A stretch of DNA of 64,000 nt from JACJXW01 sp964418125 (lineage in GTDB: Bacteria; Bacteroidota; Bacteroidia; Chitinophagales; Saprospiraceae), in NCBI GenBank assembly GCA_964418125.1, contig CAYQKY010000005.1:62001-126000 (forward strand). The letters run 5' to 3'. Positions within the stretch are counted from its first letter, which is position 1, and every line of letters starts with the position of its first letter. The notes beneath the pieces were generated by a model. That model was not told the origin of the DNA. It worked only from the letters and a program-made list of their open reading frames with translations, and did no database searches. Below are positions 18,902-27,056 of this stretch, piece by piece. The translations under genes were made by a program, and so were the position numbers.

Positions 18902-19920
18902 CCCAATACAGCCACGGGGCGGGATGCGGCTGCAAGATCGCGCCCCGGGTACTCGATACTATCCTGCAGCACCACGCTGAACAATTCCACTTTCCCCAGT
19001 TGCTGGTGGGCAATGATAAGCGGGATGACGCCGCCGTTTACGACCTGGGTGATGGAACGGCCATTGTGAGCACCACCGATTTCTTTATGCCGATCGTCGA
19101 TGACCCGGAGGACTTCGGCCGAATTGCCTCGGTCAATGCCATCAGCGACGTGTACGCCATGGGTGGCACCCCTCTGGTAGCCATCGCCATCCTCGGCTGG
19201 CCCATCGACAAGATCCCACCGGAAGTGGCCAACAAGGTGATCGACGGAAGCCGCAAGGCCTGTGCCGAAGCCGGCATCCCCCTGGCCGGCGGCCACAGCA
19301 TCGATAGCCCGGAGCCCATCTTCGGCCTGGCGGTGACCGGCAGGGTCGACAAGAACTACCTTAAGCAGAATGGCGGCGCTACGCCCGGCTGCCGCCTTTT
19401 CCTCACCAAGCCGATCGGAGTGGGCATCCTCAGCACCGCCCAGAAAAAAGGCAAACTCAAGCCTGAACACGCCAACATCGCCCGCGACAGCATGGTGCGG
19501 CTCAACAAGGCCGGCGAAGCCTTCGGCCGCCTGCCCTATATCAAGGCCATGACCGACGTCACTGGTTTCGGCCTGCTGGGCCACCTCACGGAAATGTGCG
19601 AGGCCAGCGGTGTCAGCGCCGTGGTGGAGTTCGATAGGGCGCCTTTCCTGAACCTCGACATCCTGGACTATTATCTCGAAGAAAAGTGCATCCCCGGCGG
19701 CACCCACCGCAACTGGGACAGCTATGGCCACAAAGTGGCGCCTCTTCCGGATCGCCAACGTTTCCTTCTCTGCGACCCGCAGACCAGTGGGGGGCTGCTG
19801 GTGGCCGTGGAGGCGAAAAGGGAAGCGGAATTTCGTATGGAGGCCAATAAATCAGGCCTCATTCTTGAGCAAATGGGATATATAACTGAACGGGAGGAAC
19901 ATCTGGTGCGGGTGATCTGA
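18880..19920 (+). CDS. selD: Selenide, water dikinase (selenophosphate synthetase)
   Basis: 346 residues, full length. SelD makes selenophosphate from selenide and ATP. The glycine-rich N-terminal loop GAGCGCKIAP carries Cys16, Cys18 and Lys19; the catalytic position is Cys, not selenocysteine. Other ATP-binding elements are STTDFFMPIVDDP, NAISDVYAMGG, PLAGGHSI and TDVTGFGLLGHL. It starts inside the 3' end of mnmH. With only mnmH beside it, its likely use here is tRNA selenation, not selenoprotein synthesis, although selA/selB could lie elsewhere. Confidence 0.96.
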   Translation: MVADYKLTQYSHGAGCGCKIAPRVLDTILQHHAEQFHFPQLLVGNDKRDDAAVYDLGDGTAIVSTTDFFMPIVDDPEDFGRIASVNAISDVYAMGGTPLVAIAILGWPIDKIPPEVANKVIDGSRKACAEAGIPLAGGHSIDSPEPIFGLAVTGRVDKNYLKQNGGATPGCRLFLTKPIGVGILSTAQKKGKLKPEHANIARDSMVRLNKAGEAFGRLPYIKAMTDVTGFGLLGHLTEMCEASGVSAVVEFDRAPFLNLDILDYYLEEKCIPGGTHRNWDSYGHKVAPLPDRQRFLLCDPQTSGGLLVAVEAKREAEFRMEANKSGLILEQMGYITEREEHLVRVI

Positions 19921-19965
19921 TTCGTGGGCTGCGATCATCCTGCCCGGGCATGCTCCATCGAGCTT

Positions 19966-20184
19966 TCAGAAAGCCAGCCCGAGCTGAAAGCGGGAGTGTA
20001 CTTCCATCCAGGAGTCCTCCTAGTCACTTCCCTTCCGATCCTCCAGATAATCGTACGCATCAATGTAGGAAAGTCTGTCCAGTTCACCGGCTTCCTGCCG
20101 GTACTCAACGGTAATAGAATCCTGCTGGCTTGCCAGAGAGAGAGTGAGAAGTAAAAAGAGAAAAAAAGTAAAAGACTTCTTCAT
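19966..20184 (-). pseudogene. Remnant of a secreted outer-membrane barrel gene
   Basis: An ATG at 20184 starts a signal peptide (FFLFLLLTLSLA) and a short mature stretch, DSITVEYRQEAGELDRLSYI, ending at a TAG at 20020-20022 after 54 codons. Read through that TAG in the same frame, the sequence continues EDSWMEVHSRFQLGLAF and then a TGA at 19966-19968. The last residues have the alternating pattern and terminal Phe of an outer-membrane barrel's final strand. I infer a gene that lost its middle by deletion and also has, or gained, an in-frame stop. The alternative is a genuine 54-residue secreted peptide at 20020-20184. It is convergent with selD. Confidence 0.45.
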
Positions 20185-20286
20185 AATGTCAGCTATTTTA
20201 GTGAGCGTTTATTTTTCTTCGGCGCATGGCTGACTTAAGAGGCTTTTGATTATTTCTCCGGGCCGGCAGTTTTCGACAGGCCTGAT

Positions 20287-21213
20287 TCAGGGCCGCTGTA
20301 CTTCCTTCGGCCTTTCCTTCTCCAGGTAAACATCCCCGAAAGTGATCGATATAGTAATGCTGGGGTAGTATTCCCGGTTCGGCTTGAATTCCATCTTCTT
20401 CAGTTCTTCCTGTTCGGACAGCAGCTCCAGGCCCAGGTCGCCGGGGTAGTTGACCTGGCCGTGGCGGGTGGTCAGGGTATAGGCGTACTCCCGTAGTTTG
20501 GGGTCGAAGAGGTAGACGTCGCCCTTTTCGGCATCAATGTTGAGGTCGAGCAGGCCGGCGACGGACAGGATGCTGACCATGCCGTACTGCGACTGTATGT
20601 CGAAGCGGCCTTTGATCTCCTCCAGGGTGATGTCGGAGCGGCGGGAGGCGATGCTGACGTTGCCGTCCAGGAACTTGCCGAAGATGTCGCCGAAGCGGGT
20701 CTGCAGGTCGACGTTACCCTGAACGTTTTGCATGTCGATCTTGCTGAACTCCCCGAAAAAGCGGAAGCTGTTGGTGAGGTTGCTGACGGTGGCCTCGCCA
20801 AAGTAATTTTTCAGGTAGACCGGGCAGTCCTCCGGCACGGTGATGACGTACTGGGCGTGCAGGTTCGACTTCGGTTTGGCCTCGCCTTCCTTCAGGCCGA
20901 TGTAATTGCGCAGGTAGATCTTGTTCTTCACCCGCTCGGCGAGGTAGCGGATCTTTTCCAGGTCGGCCTCGGCGGTGGCCTTGTCGGGGTGGCGGGCGAT
21001 CAGCTCCAGGCGGACGCCGATCTGCGGCTTGTCCCAGGTTTCTACCAGCACGTCGGCCTTTTCTCCTTCGATGTTGACCTCGTATCCGGGCTGGTAGGCG
21101 AAAGTTTTCTCCAGGCGCTTGGTGATGACGTGCAGGTCCGTTGTCTGGGCGCCCAGCAACAGGGGCCCCACAACCCAGAGTAAAAGCGATAGTTGAAGAA
21201 CGGATCTTTTCAT
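20287..21213 (-). CDS. DUF4097-like beta-helical surface/periplasmic protein
   Basis: 308 residues from the ATG at 21211-21213, which gives a signal peptide (LLLWVVGPLLLGAQ). Upstream in-frame codons to 21327 have no signal character. The mature protein has repeating short beta strands with runs of small and polar residues (NLTNSFRFFGEF, MQNVQGNVDLQTRFGDI, GNVSIASRRSDITLEEIKG), the pattern of the DUF4097/DUF2807 putative adhesin fold. It lies downstream of an ECF sigma factor and a membrane-anchored regulator on the same strand, and such proteins are often targets or sensors of that pair in Bacteroidota. Function is otherwise unknown. Confidence 0.72.
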   Translation of the reverse strand: MKRSVLQLSLLLWVVGPLLLGAQTTDLHVITKRLEKTFAYQPGYEVNIEGEKADVLVETWDKPQIGVRLELIARHPDKATAEADLEKIRYLAERVKNKIYLRNYIGLKEGEAKPKSNLHAQYVITVPEDCPVYLKNYFGEATVSNLTNSFRFFGEFSKIDMQNVQGNVDLQTRFGDIFGKFLDGNVSIASRRSDITLEEIKGRFDIQSQYGMVSILSVAGLLDLNIDAEKGDVYLFDPKLREYAYTLTTRHGQVNYPGDLGLELLSEQEELKKMEFKPNREYYPSITISITFGDVYLEKERPKEVQRP

Positions 21214-21275
21214 TTCCTGCGGTTGTGCAATTTTGAGTTTGATGATATAAGCGTAATATTTTGGCTGTTGGCAGC

Positions 21276-21340
21276 TTTTTGTTGTTTGTTCTCCAACAAC
21301 GATCAACCGACAACGATCAACAACCAACGAACGCCATCAA
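21276..21340. repeat. Intergenic iterated-word repeat (CAACGATCAAC)
   Basis: CAACGATCAAC occurs at 21297-21307 and again at 21311-21321, followed by AACAACCAACGAACG. Just before them lies a G/T-rich stretch, TTGTTGTTTGTTC (about 21279-21291), which can pair imperfectly with the A/C-rich part. It sits between the DUF4097-like gene and the anti-sigma-like gene. Confidence 0.45.
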
Positions 21341-21351
21341 CAGGCGCCTCC

Positions 21352-21963
21352 TCACATCGCCACTGCCATCACCCGGATCAGCCGGGAACGTTCGCGTTCG
21401 ATGTCACTCATCTGGCGGACGAGGCGGGCGTCTTTGCCATACGTATCCATAACCGCTCTGATCTCGGTTTTGGCTTCTTCCAGTTCTTTCCATTCGTCGA
21501 GTATCCGGCCGTAATCGTCCTGCCTTTTGGCCACGGGATCACTGGAGAACTGTTCGACAACAGTTTTCATAGCTTGTTCGTCGTCATCCCAGTCATTTCC
21601 AAGCAAATCCAGGTTGGCCTTTTCGACAGAATAGGTATACTCCGGATGCAGGCCTGCTTCTACAAATGGATTGAACAGGAAGAAGGCCACCAATATCGCA
21701 ATGCTGGCTGCCACCGCCGGCCAGGCGAGGCGGTGCAGGCGCGCCAGGGCCTTAGGCTCCAAGCCCGATTCGATGGCTTCCCACACTGCCGGCGGAGGGC
21801 TGTAGGCGGGGAGCTTTTCCAGGGCGTCCTGCAGGGCGCGTTCCTGTTCCTCCCGGCTCAGTTCAGATTCAATCTGTGTCCACAGCCCGGCAGGCGGCTC
21901 ATGCTGTGGCAGCCGGTTCAATGCCTCTTTCAGTGTTTTCCGGTTGTGTTCAGTATCATTCAT
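21352..21963 (-). CDS. Single-pass membrane protein, probable anti-sigma factor
   Basis: 203 residues. The N-terminal half (1 to about 75) is helical and charged, with two repeats of a LPxHxPPxxxWxxIES-like unit (LPQHEPPAGLWTQIESEL and LPAYSPPPAVWEAIESGL). One membrane segment follows at about 82-98 (WPAVAASIAILVAFFLF), and the C-terminal part (about 105-203) is charged and presumably periplasmic. Its ATG overlaps the stop of the upstream ECF sigma gene by four bases (ATGA), the classic sigma/anti-sigma arrangement. No zinc-binding HxxxCxxC anti-sigma motif is visible, so the assignment rests on layout. Confidence 0.65.
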   Translation of the reverse strand: MNDTEHNRKTLKEALNRLPQHEPPAGLWTQIESELSREEQERALQDALEKLPAYSPPPAVWEAIESGLEPKALARLHRLAWPAVAASIAILVAFFLFNPFVEAGLHPEYTYSVEKANLDLLGNDWDDDEQAMKTVVEQFSSDPVAKRQDDYGRILDEWKELEEAKTEIRAVMDTYGKDARLVRQMSDIERERSRLIRVMAVAM

Positions 21964-22499
21964 CGGTCCACATATTTTTCCAGGGCCTGCCGCAATCTTT
22001 TCTTGGCGTAAAAGAGCTGGGATTTGGAGGTGCCCACCGAAATATCCATCAGGCCGGCTACTTCTTTATGGGAATAGCCCTCTATCTCGATCAGGACAAA
22101 CACCATTCGGTATCCTTCCGGTAGATCCTGGATGGCGCGTTCCAGGTAATCGATGTCTATCTGATGCCCCCAGTCAATGGGCTGTTCAACCGCCTGTTGA
22201 TCCAGGGGTTCGAAATAGGGCTGCCGCTTTACCTTGCTGAGGGCAGTGCGCAGGACGATGGTTTTGATCCAGGCGCCCAGCGTCGACTCCCGGCGAAAGC
22301 CCGGCAAGGCGCGGAAAACTTTGAGGAAGGCTTCCTGCAGGACGTCATTGGCAAGTTCGAAATCGCAGGTAATGCGATAGGCCACCGTATACATTGCCCG
22401 GCTGTAACGGTCGTACAGTTCTTTTTGTGCCCGCCGGTCATTGGCCAGGCAGCCTTCTATCAGTTCGTCTTCCGTCATTCTGGTAGTAGCGTAGACCAT
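21960..22499 (-). CDS. ECF RNA polymerase sigma factor
   Basis: 179 residues. Region 2 is visible in DRRAQKELYDRYSRAMYTVAY and ANDVLQEAFLKVFRALPGF, which contains the DxxQEAFxKxF core. Region 4 is LPEGYRMVFVLIEIEGYSH followed by VAGLMDISVGTSKSQLFYAK, the helix-turn-helix that reads the -35 box. It belongs to the extracytoplasmic-function group common in Bacteroidota and is translationally coupled to the downstream membrane protein. An ATG seven codons in is a possible alternative start. Confidence 0.92.
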   Translation of the reverse strand: MVYATTRMTEDELIEGCLANDRRAQKELYDRYSRAMYTVAYRITCDFELANDVLQEAFLKVFRALPGFRRESTLGAWIKTIVLRTALSKVKRQPYFEPLDQQAVEQPIDWGHQIDIDYLERAIQDLPEGYRMVFVLIEIEGYSHKEVAGLMDISVGTSKSQLFYAKKRLRQALEKYVDR

Positions 22500-22573
22500 A
22501 AGGCCGGGATCCCTTTTTTGTACTTAAGGAGCGGGGTGCCGGCCCCGGGGTTGTATGGCCTGTTTGTTTTTCG

Positions 22574-23218
22574 TTATTTTTTCCCGAAAAGGATCCCCAA
22601 AGATAGTAAGATGCGGGAAGGATAGTTGTCGAACGCAAATTGCTGTCCGTGGAAGGTAATGTGATCCCCGAATTTGGAAAAGTTGCCTTCATAGCGGACA
22701 TCCAGCATCAGGTTCCACAAGTCGAGCCCTAGGCCGGCAACCCAGCCGTAGGTGGCTTGTTCAAACTTCTGCTCGTATCCCGGAAAGTCAAATAGCTCGG
22801 AACTGCTGTCTATGAAGATATGAGCCACCGGGCCGGCATGGAAACGAAAAGGCTTTGCCTGATAACCCAGCAGGAATGGAATGTCGAGTTTCTGATATTT
22901 CTCCGTTCGAATGATTGTTGCTACAGTGCTTCCCCTGAGGTCTTCCACACGGTAATCGACCCGGTTGGAGTTGAAAAGGAACTCCGGTTGGACCAGAAAA
23001 CCGCCCAGCCGGGCCTGAACCACAAGGCCGCCGTGGATGCCGAAGTACAGGTCCTGGACGTCTATATTCAGGAAATCCCCACCTCCTGGTTCGGGAATAT
23101 CGATCTCATTTGTATTGGCGCGGGTCGTGCTCATGCCCATGCGTAAGCCCAGTTTCACCTGAGCAGGCAGAACCGTGATGGCGCCTGCCAGCAGCAAGAG
23201 TGTTAAAACCTTTTTCAT
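22574..23218 (-). CDS. Outer-membrane beta-barrel protein (PorT-like)
   Basis: 214 residues from the ATG at 23216-23218, with signal peptide LLLLAGAITVLPAQ. Residues that follow (KLGLRMGMSTTRAN, FGIHGGLVVQARLGGF, LVQPEFLFNSNRVDY, LDIPFLLGYQ, RFHAGPVAHIF) are the strands of the PorT-family eight-stranded barrel, and the protein ends ILLSLGILFGKK. Function in the outer membrane is unknown. The sigma gene starts 75 bases downstream on the same strand, so a link with that operon is possible but not shown. engB starts 94 bases away in the other direction. Confidence 0.78.
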   Translation of the reverse strand: MKKVLTLLLLAGAITVLPAQVKLGLRMGMSTTRANTNEIDIPEPGGGDFLNIDVQDLYFGIHGGLVVQARLGGFLVQPEFLFNSNRVDYRVEDLRGSTVATIIRTEKYQKLDIPFLLGYQAKPFRFHAGPVAHIFIDSSSELFDFPGYEQKFEQATYGWVAGLGLDLWNLMLDVRYEGNFSKFGDHITFHGQQFAFDNYPSRILLSLGILFGKK

Positions 23219-23311
23219 ATCTAAAAGTTTTTGGGTACGGACTGGTACAAATATGCGAGATTTTACGCTGAAAACGGTATAATTGTTATTTTCAGAATCA
23301 CAAGTGGAAGT

Positions 23312-23920
23312 ATGGACATCAAGCACACGGCCTTTGCCGGGAGTTTTCCTTCGGAAGCCCAGTGTCCTGCGGATGGGAAGCCGGAGTATGCCTTCATCGG
23401 CAGGTCCAATGTTGGTAAATCGTCGTTGATTAATATGCTTACGGGACGGAAGAACATCGCTCATATCTCCCGGACCCCAGGCAAAACCCAACTGATCAAC
23501 TTTTTTCTGGCAGATGGCGAATGGTATCTGGTTGACCTGCCAGGTTACGGTTACGCCCGCATTTCCAAACGAAAGCGTCAGGAGTGGCGGCGCATGATCG
23601 AGGGGTATCTCCAGAAACGCCAGGTTCTTCAGTGTGCCTTTGTCCTGTTAGATGCCAATATACCTCCTCAGCAACTGGACGTTGATTTCATCAACTGGCT
23701 GGGGGAGTCCCGCATCCCGTTTGTCATCGCCTACACTAAAACAGACCGGCTGAAGCCGGAAGAACTGGAAGCCAATATCAGCGCGATACAAGAGGCGCTG
23801 TTGCAGCACTGGGATGAACTGCCCAGGCAATTTATCACCTCTTCACGTGAAGGGCAAGGCAGGGAAGAGATCCTCCAATTTATCCATGAAGTGAACGAGC
23901 GTTATTATAAAGCACTGTAA
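23312..23920 (+). CDS. engB: Ribosome biogenesis GTP-binding protein EngB/YsxC
   Basis: 202 residues from the ATG at 23312. An earlier in-frame ATG at 23231 would add 27 unconserved residues reaching into the divergent promoter region. EngB is an essential small GTPase for large-subunit assembly. G1 is GRSNVGKSS (30-38), the G2 Thr lies in ISRTPGKTQ, G3 is DLPGYGYARISK, G4 is YTKTDRLK, and SSREGQGREEI is the G5 region. The next gene begins three bases after its stop. Confidence 0.95.
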   Translation: MDIKHTAFAGSFPSEAQCPADGKPEYAFIGRSNVGKSSLINMLTGRKNIAHISRTPGKTQLINFFLADGEWYLVDLPGYGYARISKRKRQEWRRMIEGYLQKRQVLQCAFVLLDANIPPQQLDVDFINWLGESRIPFVIAYTKTDRLKPEELEANISAIQEALLQHWDELPRQFITSSREGQGREEILQFIHEVNERYYKAL

Positions 23921-23922
23921 AC

Positions 23923-25623
23923 ATGACAGAGGAGCCCAAAACATACGATCACGTTTTCCCGAACATAGAAGATTGGCCCATTTATAAGCTGAGCGAAGAC
24001 CGGCGCCATTTCATCCAGGAGATCGACGAGTTCACCCTGGAGCGCTTCATGCGCAAGCCTTCTCCCCAATTGACGGATATTATTTCCAAGACCATCTACC
24101 TGGAGCGCATCCGGATGAAGGAGGAACCCTGGAAAGTGGACCCGCCCAATGAACGCCAGTTCTGGAGGAGGATAAGGAACAAACTGGTCGGCCAATCCCT
24201 CGACCGCAGCGAGGAGGAAGCCCGCAAGACCAATGAAGAGATCCTCCGGCAGATCATCCACCGGTACTCGGAAGAGATTGTGGGCACTTTCCGGATCGGC
24301 ACCTTCCTTTTTGCCCGGCGTTTCCTTACCCTTTTCTTCACCCGCCTGCTCAATACGGCTGCCAGCCGTAACTGGCGCAGGATACTGGGGTCGAAACACC
24401 GCCTGGCGGACCGCCTGCTTGTAAAGGGAAAGGTGGAGGAAGTGCGCAGCCTCATACAAAAGGGGACGGTGGTGATCGTGCCTACCCATTTCAGCAATCT
24501 GGACTCCATACTCATCGGGTATGCCATGGATGCCTTTGTCGGGTTACCCTCCTTTTCCTACGGAGCGGGCCTCAATCTGTACAATACCGGCTATACCGCT
24601 TATTTTATGAACCGCCTGGGAGCATACCGGGTTGACCGGCGCAAGAAAAACTCCATTTACCTGGAAACGCTGAAAGCCATGTCGAACCTGTCCCTTCAAC
24701 GGGGCGTCAACAGCCTCTTCTTTCCGGGAGGGACCCGCTCGCGCTCAGGTTCGCTGGAAAAAAAGCTTAAACTGGGGCTGATGAGCACCATCCTGGAAGC
24801 CCAGCGTGCACTTTATCAGAAAGGGGAGGATACCAAAATATTCATCGTGCCCCTCATTCTGAGCTATCACTTTGTGCTCGAAGCCCAGTTCCTGATCGAG
24901 CAGCACCTCAAGCAGATGGGGAAGGAGCGGTATATAAAGGCAAAAGATGACTTTCACAGCATCCGCCGCCAATTGCGCTTTGCCTGGCAGTTCTTTTCGG
25001 AGAGCAATGACATTACCCTGTCTTTCGGGCAGCCCATGGATGTATTGGGAAACCCTGTAGATATCAATGGAGAAAGTTACAGCCGGCACGGCCGGCGGAT
25101 TGACCTGAAAGAATACTTCATGACGAACGGAAAAGTGACTGAAGACTTGCAGCGGGAATCGGAATACACGAAAATGCTGGGCAGCCGGATCGTAGAACGC
25201 TACTACAAGGATAATATCGTACTGACGAGCCACCTGGTAGCCTTTGCCGCTTTCGAGATCCTGAAAAACCAGAATAGCCGGCTGGACCTGTACGGCATTC
25301 TCCGCCTGCCGCCGGATGACTTTGTCTTCACTATGGAAGCTATGAGGGATGTGGTAGGCCAATTGAAAGTGAGGTTGATCGAAATGAGCCAGAAGGATGA
25401 AGTCAAGTTGTCGGAGCAGATACTCTGGGATGTGGACCTTCTGATCAAGGATGGAGTTTCCCGCCTGGGAACCTATCACCTGGCCAAGCCCCTGCGCTTC
25501 AGGAAGGATGAAGAGATCGTCAGCGAAAGCTTTAAGCTCCTGTATTTCTATCACAACCGGCTGGACAACTACGGACTGGAGCATAAGATCAGCTGGAAGA
25601 AGTATGTACTGGAAATGGTGTGA
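23923..25623 (+). CDS. Glycerol-3-phosphate acyltransferase-like protein (PlsB/PlsC superfamily)
   Basis: 566 residues. The acyltransferase core is clear: THFSNLDSI holds the catalytic HxxxxD (His189, Asp194), NRLGAYRVDRR is motif II with the substrate-binding Arg, and FFPGGTRSRSGSLEKKLKLG is motif III (the family FPEGTRS, with Gly for Glu). IVPLILSYH is motif IV. Long N-terminal (1 to about 165) and C-terminal (about 380-566) helical regions are closer to PlsB-type enzymes than to short PlsC. It probably acylates glycerol 3-phosphate or lysophosphatidate at the inner membrane. It is coupled to engB (two-base gap) and precedes the channel gene by six bases. Confidence 0.85.
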   Translation: MTEEPKTYDHVFPNIEDWPIYKLSEDRRHFIQEIDEFTLERFMRKPSPQLTDIISKTIYLERIRMKEEPWKVDPPNERQFWRRIRNKLVGQSLDRSEEEARKTNEEILRQIIHRYSEEIVGTFRIGTFLFARRFLTLFFTRLLNTAASRNWRRILGSKHRLADRLLVKGKVEEVRSLIQKGTVVIVPTHFSNLDSILIGYAMDAFVGLPSFSYGAGLNLYNTGYTAYFMNRLGAYRVDRRKKNSIYLETLKAMSNLSLQRGVNSLFFPGGTRSRSGSLEKKLKLGLMSTILEAQRALYQKGEDTKIFIVPLILSYHFVLEAQFLIEQHLKQMGKERYIKAKDDFHSIRRQLRFAWQFFSESNDITLSFGQPMDVLGNPVDINGESYSRHGRRIDLKEYFMTNGKVTEDLQRESEYTKMLGSRIVERYYKDNIVLTSHLVAFAAFEILKNQNSRLDLYGILRLPPDDFVFTMEAMRDVVGQLKVRLIEMSQKDEVKLSEQILWDVDLLIKDGVSRLGTYHLAKPLRFRKDEEIVSESFKLLYFYHNRLDNYGLEHKISWKKYVLEMV

Positions 25624-25629
25624 TCAATT

Positions 25630-26436
25630 ATGTTGGAGAAGCTCTTTTTTTCAGAACGTAACATAATGGTGGCTATCCTGCTCAATGCCATCATTCTTTT
25701 TGCCCTTTATTTTCCCGCTTGCCGGGATAACCCGACGCTGGAGGCGATCGACCATATTTTCCTTCTTTTTTTTCTGATGGAGGCGATCGTGAAAATATAC
25801 GTTCTGGGAGTCAAAGGCTATTTCCGGAACCCGTGGAACCGCTTCGATTTTATTATTGTCATGGCCAGCCTGCCTTCGGTGCTGGTTACCTTCATGGATA
25901 TTCCTGATACTTCCCTGCTCATCATTCTGCGCCTTTTCCGCCTGATCCGCCTGATCCGTTTTTTCCGCTTTGTTCCCCATCTCAACAAGATCATTGACGG
26001 GCTTAGCCGGGCGCTGCAGGCCTCGCTTTTCGTATTGCTGGCGCTGATATTCCTCAATATCCTGCTCGCAATATTTACCTGCCACTTTTATGCGCAAATA
26101 GCGCCGGAATATTTCGGGGATCCACTGATTGCTTCTTATTCCATTTTTCAGATGTTTACCATTGAAGGGTGGAACGAGATACCGGCACTTATCGCCCAGC
26201 GGGTTCAGGAAAACGGAACAGGAAGCAACTTGATAAGTGCTACTTTCATCGTTGGAATAACCCGGTTCTACTTTGTGTTTATCGTGCTCATCGGCGGCAT
26301 CTTCGGCATGTCTCTGGCCAATGCGGTTTTCGTCGATGAGATGACCATGGATAATAACCAGACGCTGGAGAACAAGATCGACCGCCTGCAGGAAGAGATT
26401 GCCGAGCTGAAACAATTACTGGAGAAAAGGAGTTGA
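25630..26436 (+). CDS. Voltage-gated cation channel, BacNav-like single-domain
   Basis: 268 residues, one six-helix repeat that would work as a tetramer. S1 is about 11-30, S2 41-60 with Glu51, S3 68-88 with Asp73. S4 is 97-116 with Arg101, 104, 107, 110 and 113 at perfect three-residue spacing, showing true voltage sensing. S5 is about 130-152. The pore loop MFTIEGWNEIP has filter TIEGW (177-181), and S6 is about 212-233. A C-terminal coiled coil (NKIDRLQEEIAELKQLLEK) follows, as in NaChBac. The filter resembles TLESW of BacNav but has Gly before Trp, as in calcium-channel repeats. Ion selectivity therefore needs testing. Confidence 0.88.
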   Translation: MLEKLFFSERNIMVAILLNAIILFALYFPACRDNPTLEAIDHIFLLFFLMEAIVKIYVLGVKGYFRNPWNRFDFIIVMASLPSVLVTFMDIPDTSLLIILRLFRLIRLIRFFRFVPHLNKIIDGLSRALQASLFVLLALIFLNILLAIFTCHFYAQIAPEYFGDPLIASYSIFQMFTIEGWNEIPALIAQRVQENGTGSNLISATFIVGITRFYFVFIVLIGGIFGMSLANAVFVDEMTMDNNQTLENKIDRLQEEIAELKQLLEKRS

Positions 26437-26510
26437 AAAGGATTAGAAACCAGCTCTTTGGCCCGGACAGGCCCCTGCCCGCTCCCCCAGAGAGATAAAA
26501 ACGACCAAGA

Positions 26511-27056
26511 TTGAACTTCATCGTACTTGACCTGGAAGCAACCTGCTGGGAAGGGCGCCCGCCATCCAAAGTGCAGGAGACCATCGAGATCGGGGCGTTG
26601 AGCCTGAACCGCTACGGTGAGGTGACCGGCTCCTTCAACAAGTTTGTAAAGCCAATCCTCAACCCCCGCCTTTCTCATTTCTGCCGGGAGCTGACATCCA
26701 TTGAGCAGGAGTACGTCGACCGGGCTAATGAATTTCCGATGGTAATTGAACAGTTTCAGGACTGGGCGGAAATTTTCGACGAGGAATATCTGCTGTGTTC
26801 CTGGGGCAATTTCGATAAGAAAATGCTGATCCAGGACTGCCGGCTGCACCACCTGGAATACGACTGGATCGAAGGGCACCACATCAACCTGAAAGGCCAG
26901 TACCACGATATCAAGCGCCTGCGCCGCCCCCGGGGACTGAAAAGAGCGGTGACCAACGAGGGCTTTGAATTTACCGGCACCCATCACCGGGGCATTGACG
27001 ATGCGGAAAACCTCGCCAAGGTTTTCGCCAAGTACCTGGATGAATGGCGCTACTGA
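26511..27056 (+). CDS. DEDDh 3'-5' exonuclease (ERI-1/KapD-like)
   Basis: 181 residues. The nuclease motifs are VLDLEATCW (Asp7, Glu9), CSWGNFDKKML (Asp102) and GTHHRGIDDAENLAKVF (His159, Asp164), placing it in the DEDDh family near ERI-1 and KapD. Such enzymes trim RNA or single-stranded DNA 3' ends. The start is TTG at 26511: an in-frame TAA lies 15 bases upstream and no ATG precedes the first catalytic motif. Its last seven bases overlap the convergent glycosyltransferase gene. Confidence 0.88.
   Translation: MNFIVLDLEATCWEGRPPSKVQETIEIGALSLNRYGEVTGSFNKFVKPILNPRLSHFCRELTSIEQEYVDRANEFPMVIEQFQDWAEIFDEEYLLCSWGNFDKKMLIQDCRLHHLEYDWIEGHHINLKGQYHDIKRLRRPRGLKRAVTNEGFEFTGTHHRGIDDAENLAKVFAKYLDEWRY

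Noticed and set aside
18880..18960. SelD as a possible selenoprotein
   Set aside because: The catalytic position is encoded as Cys (GAGCGCK), with no in-frame TGA.
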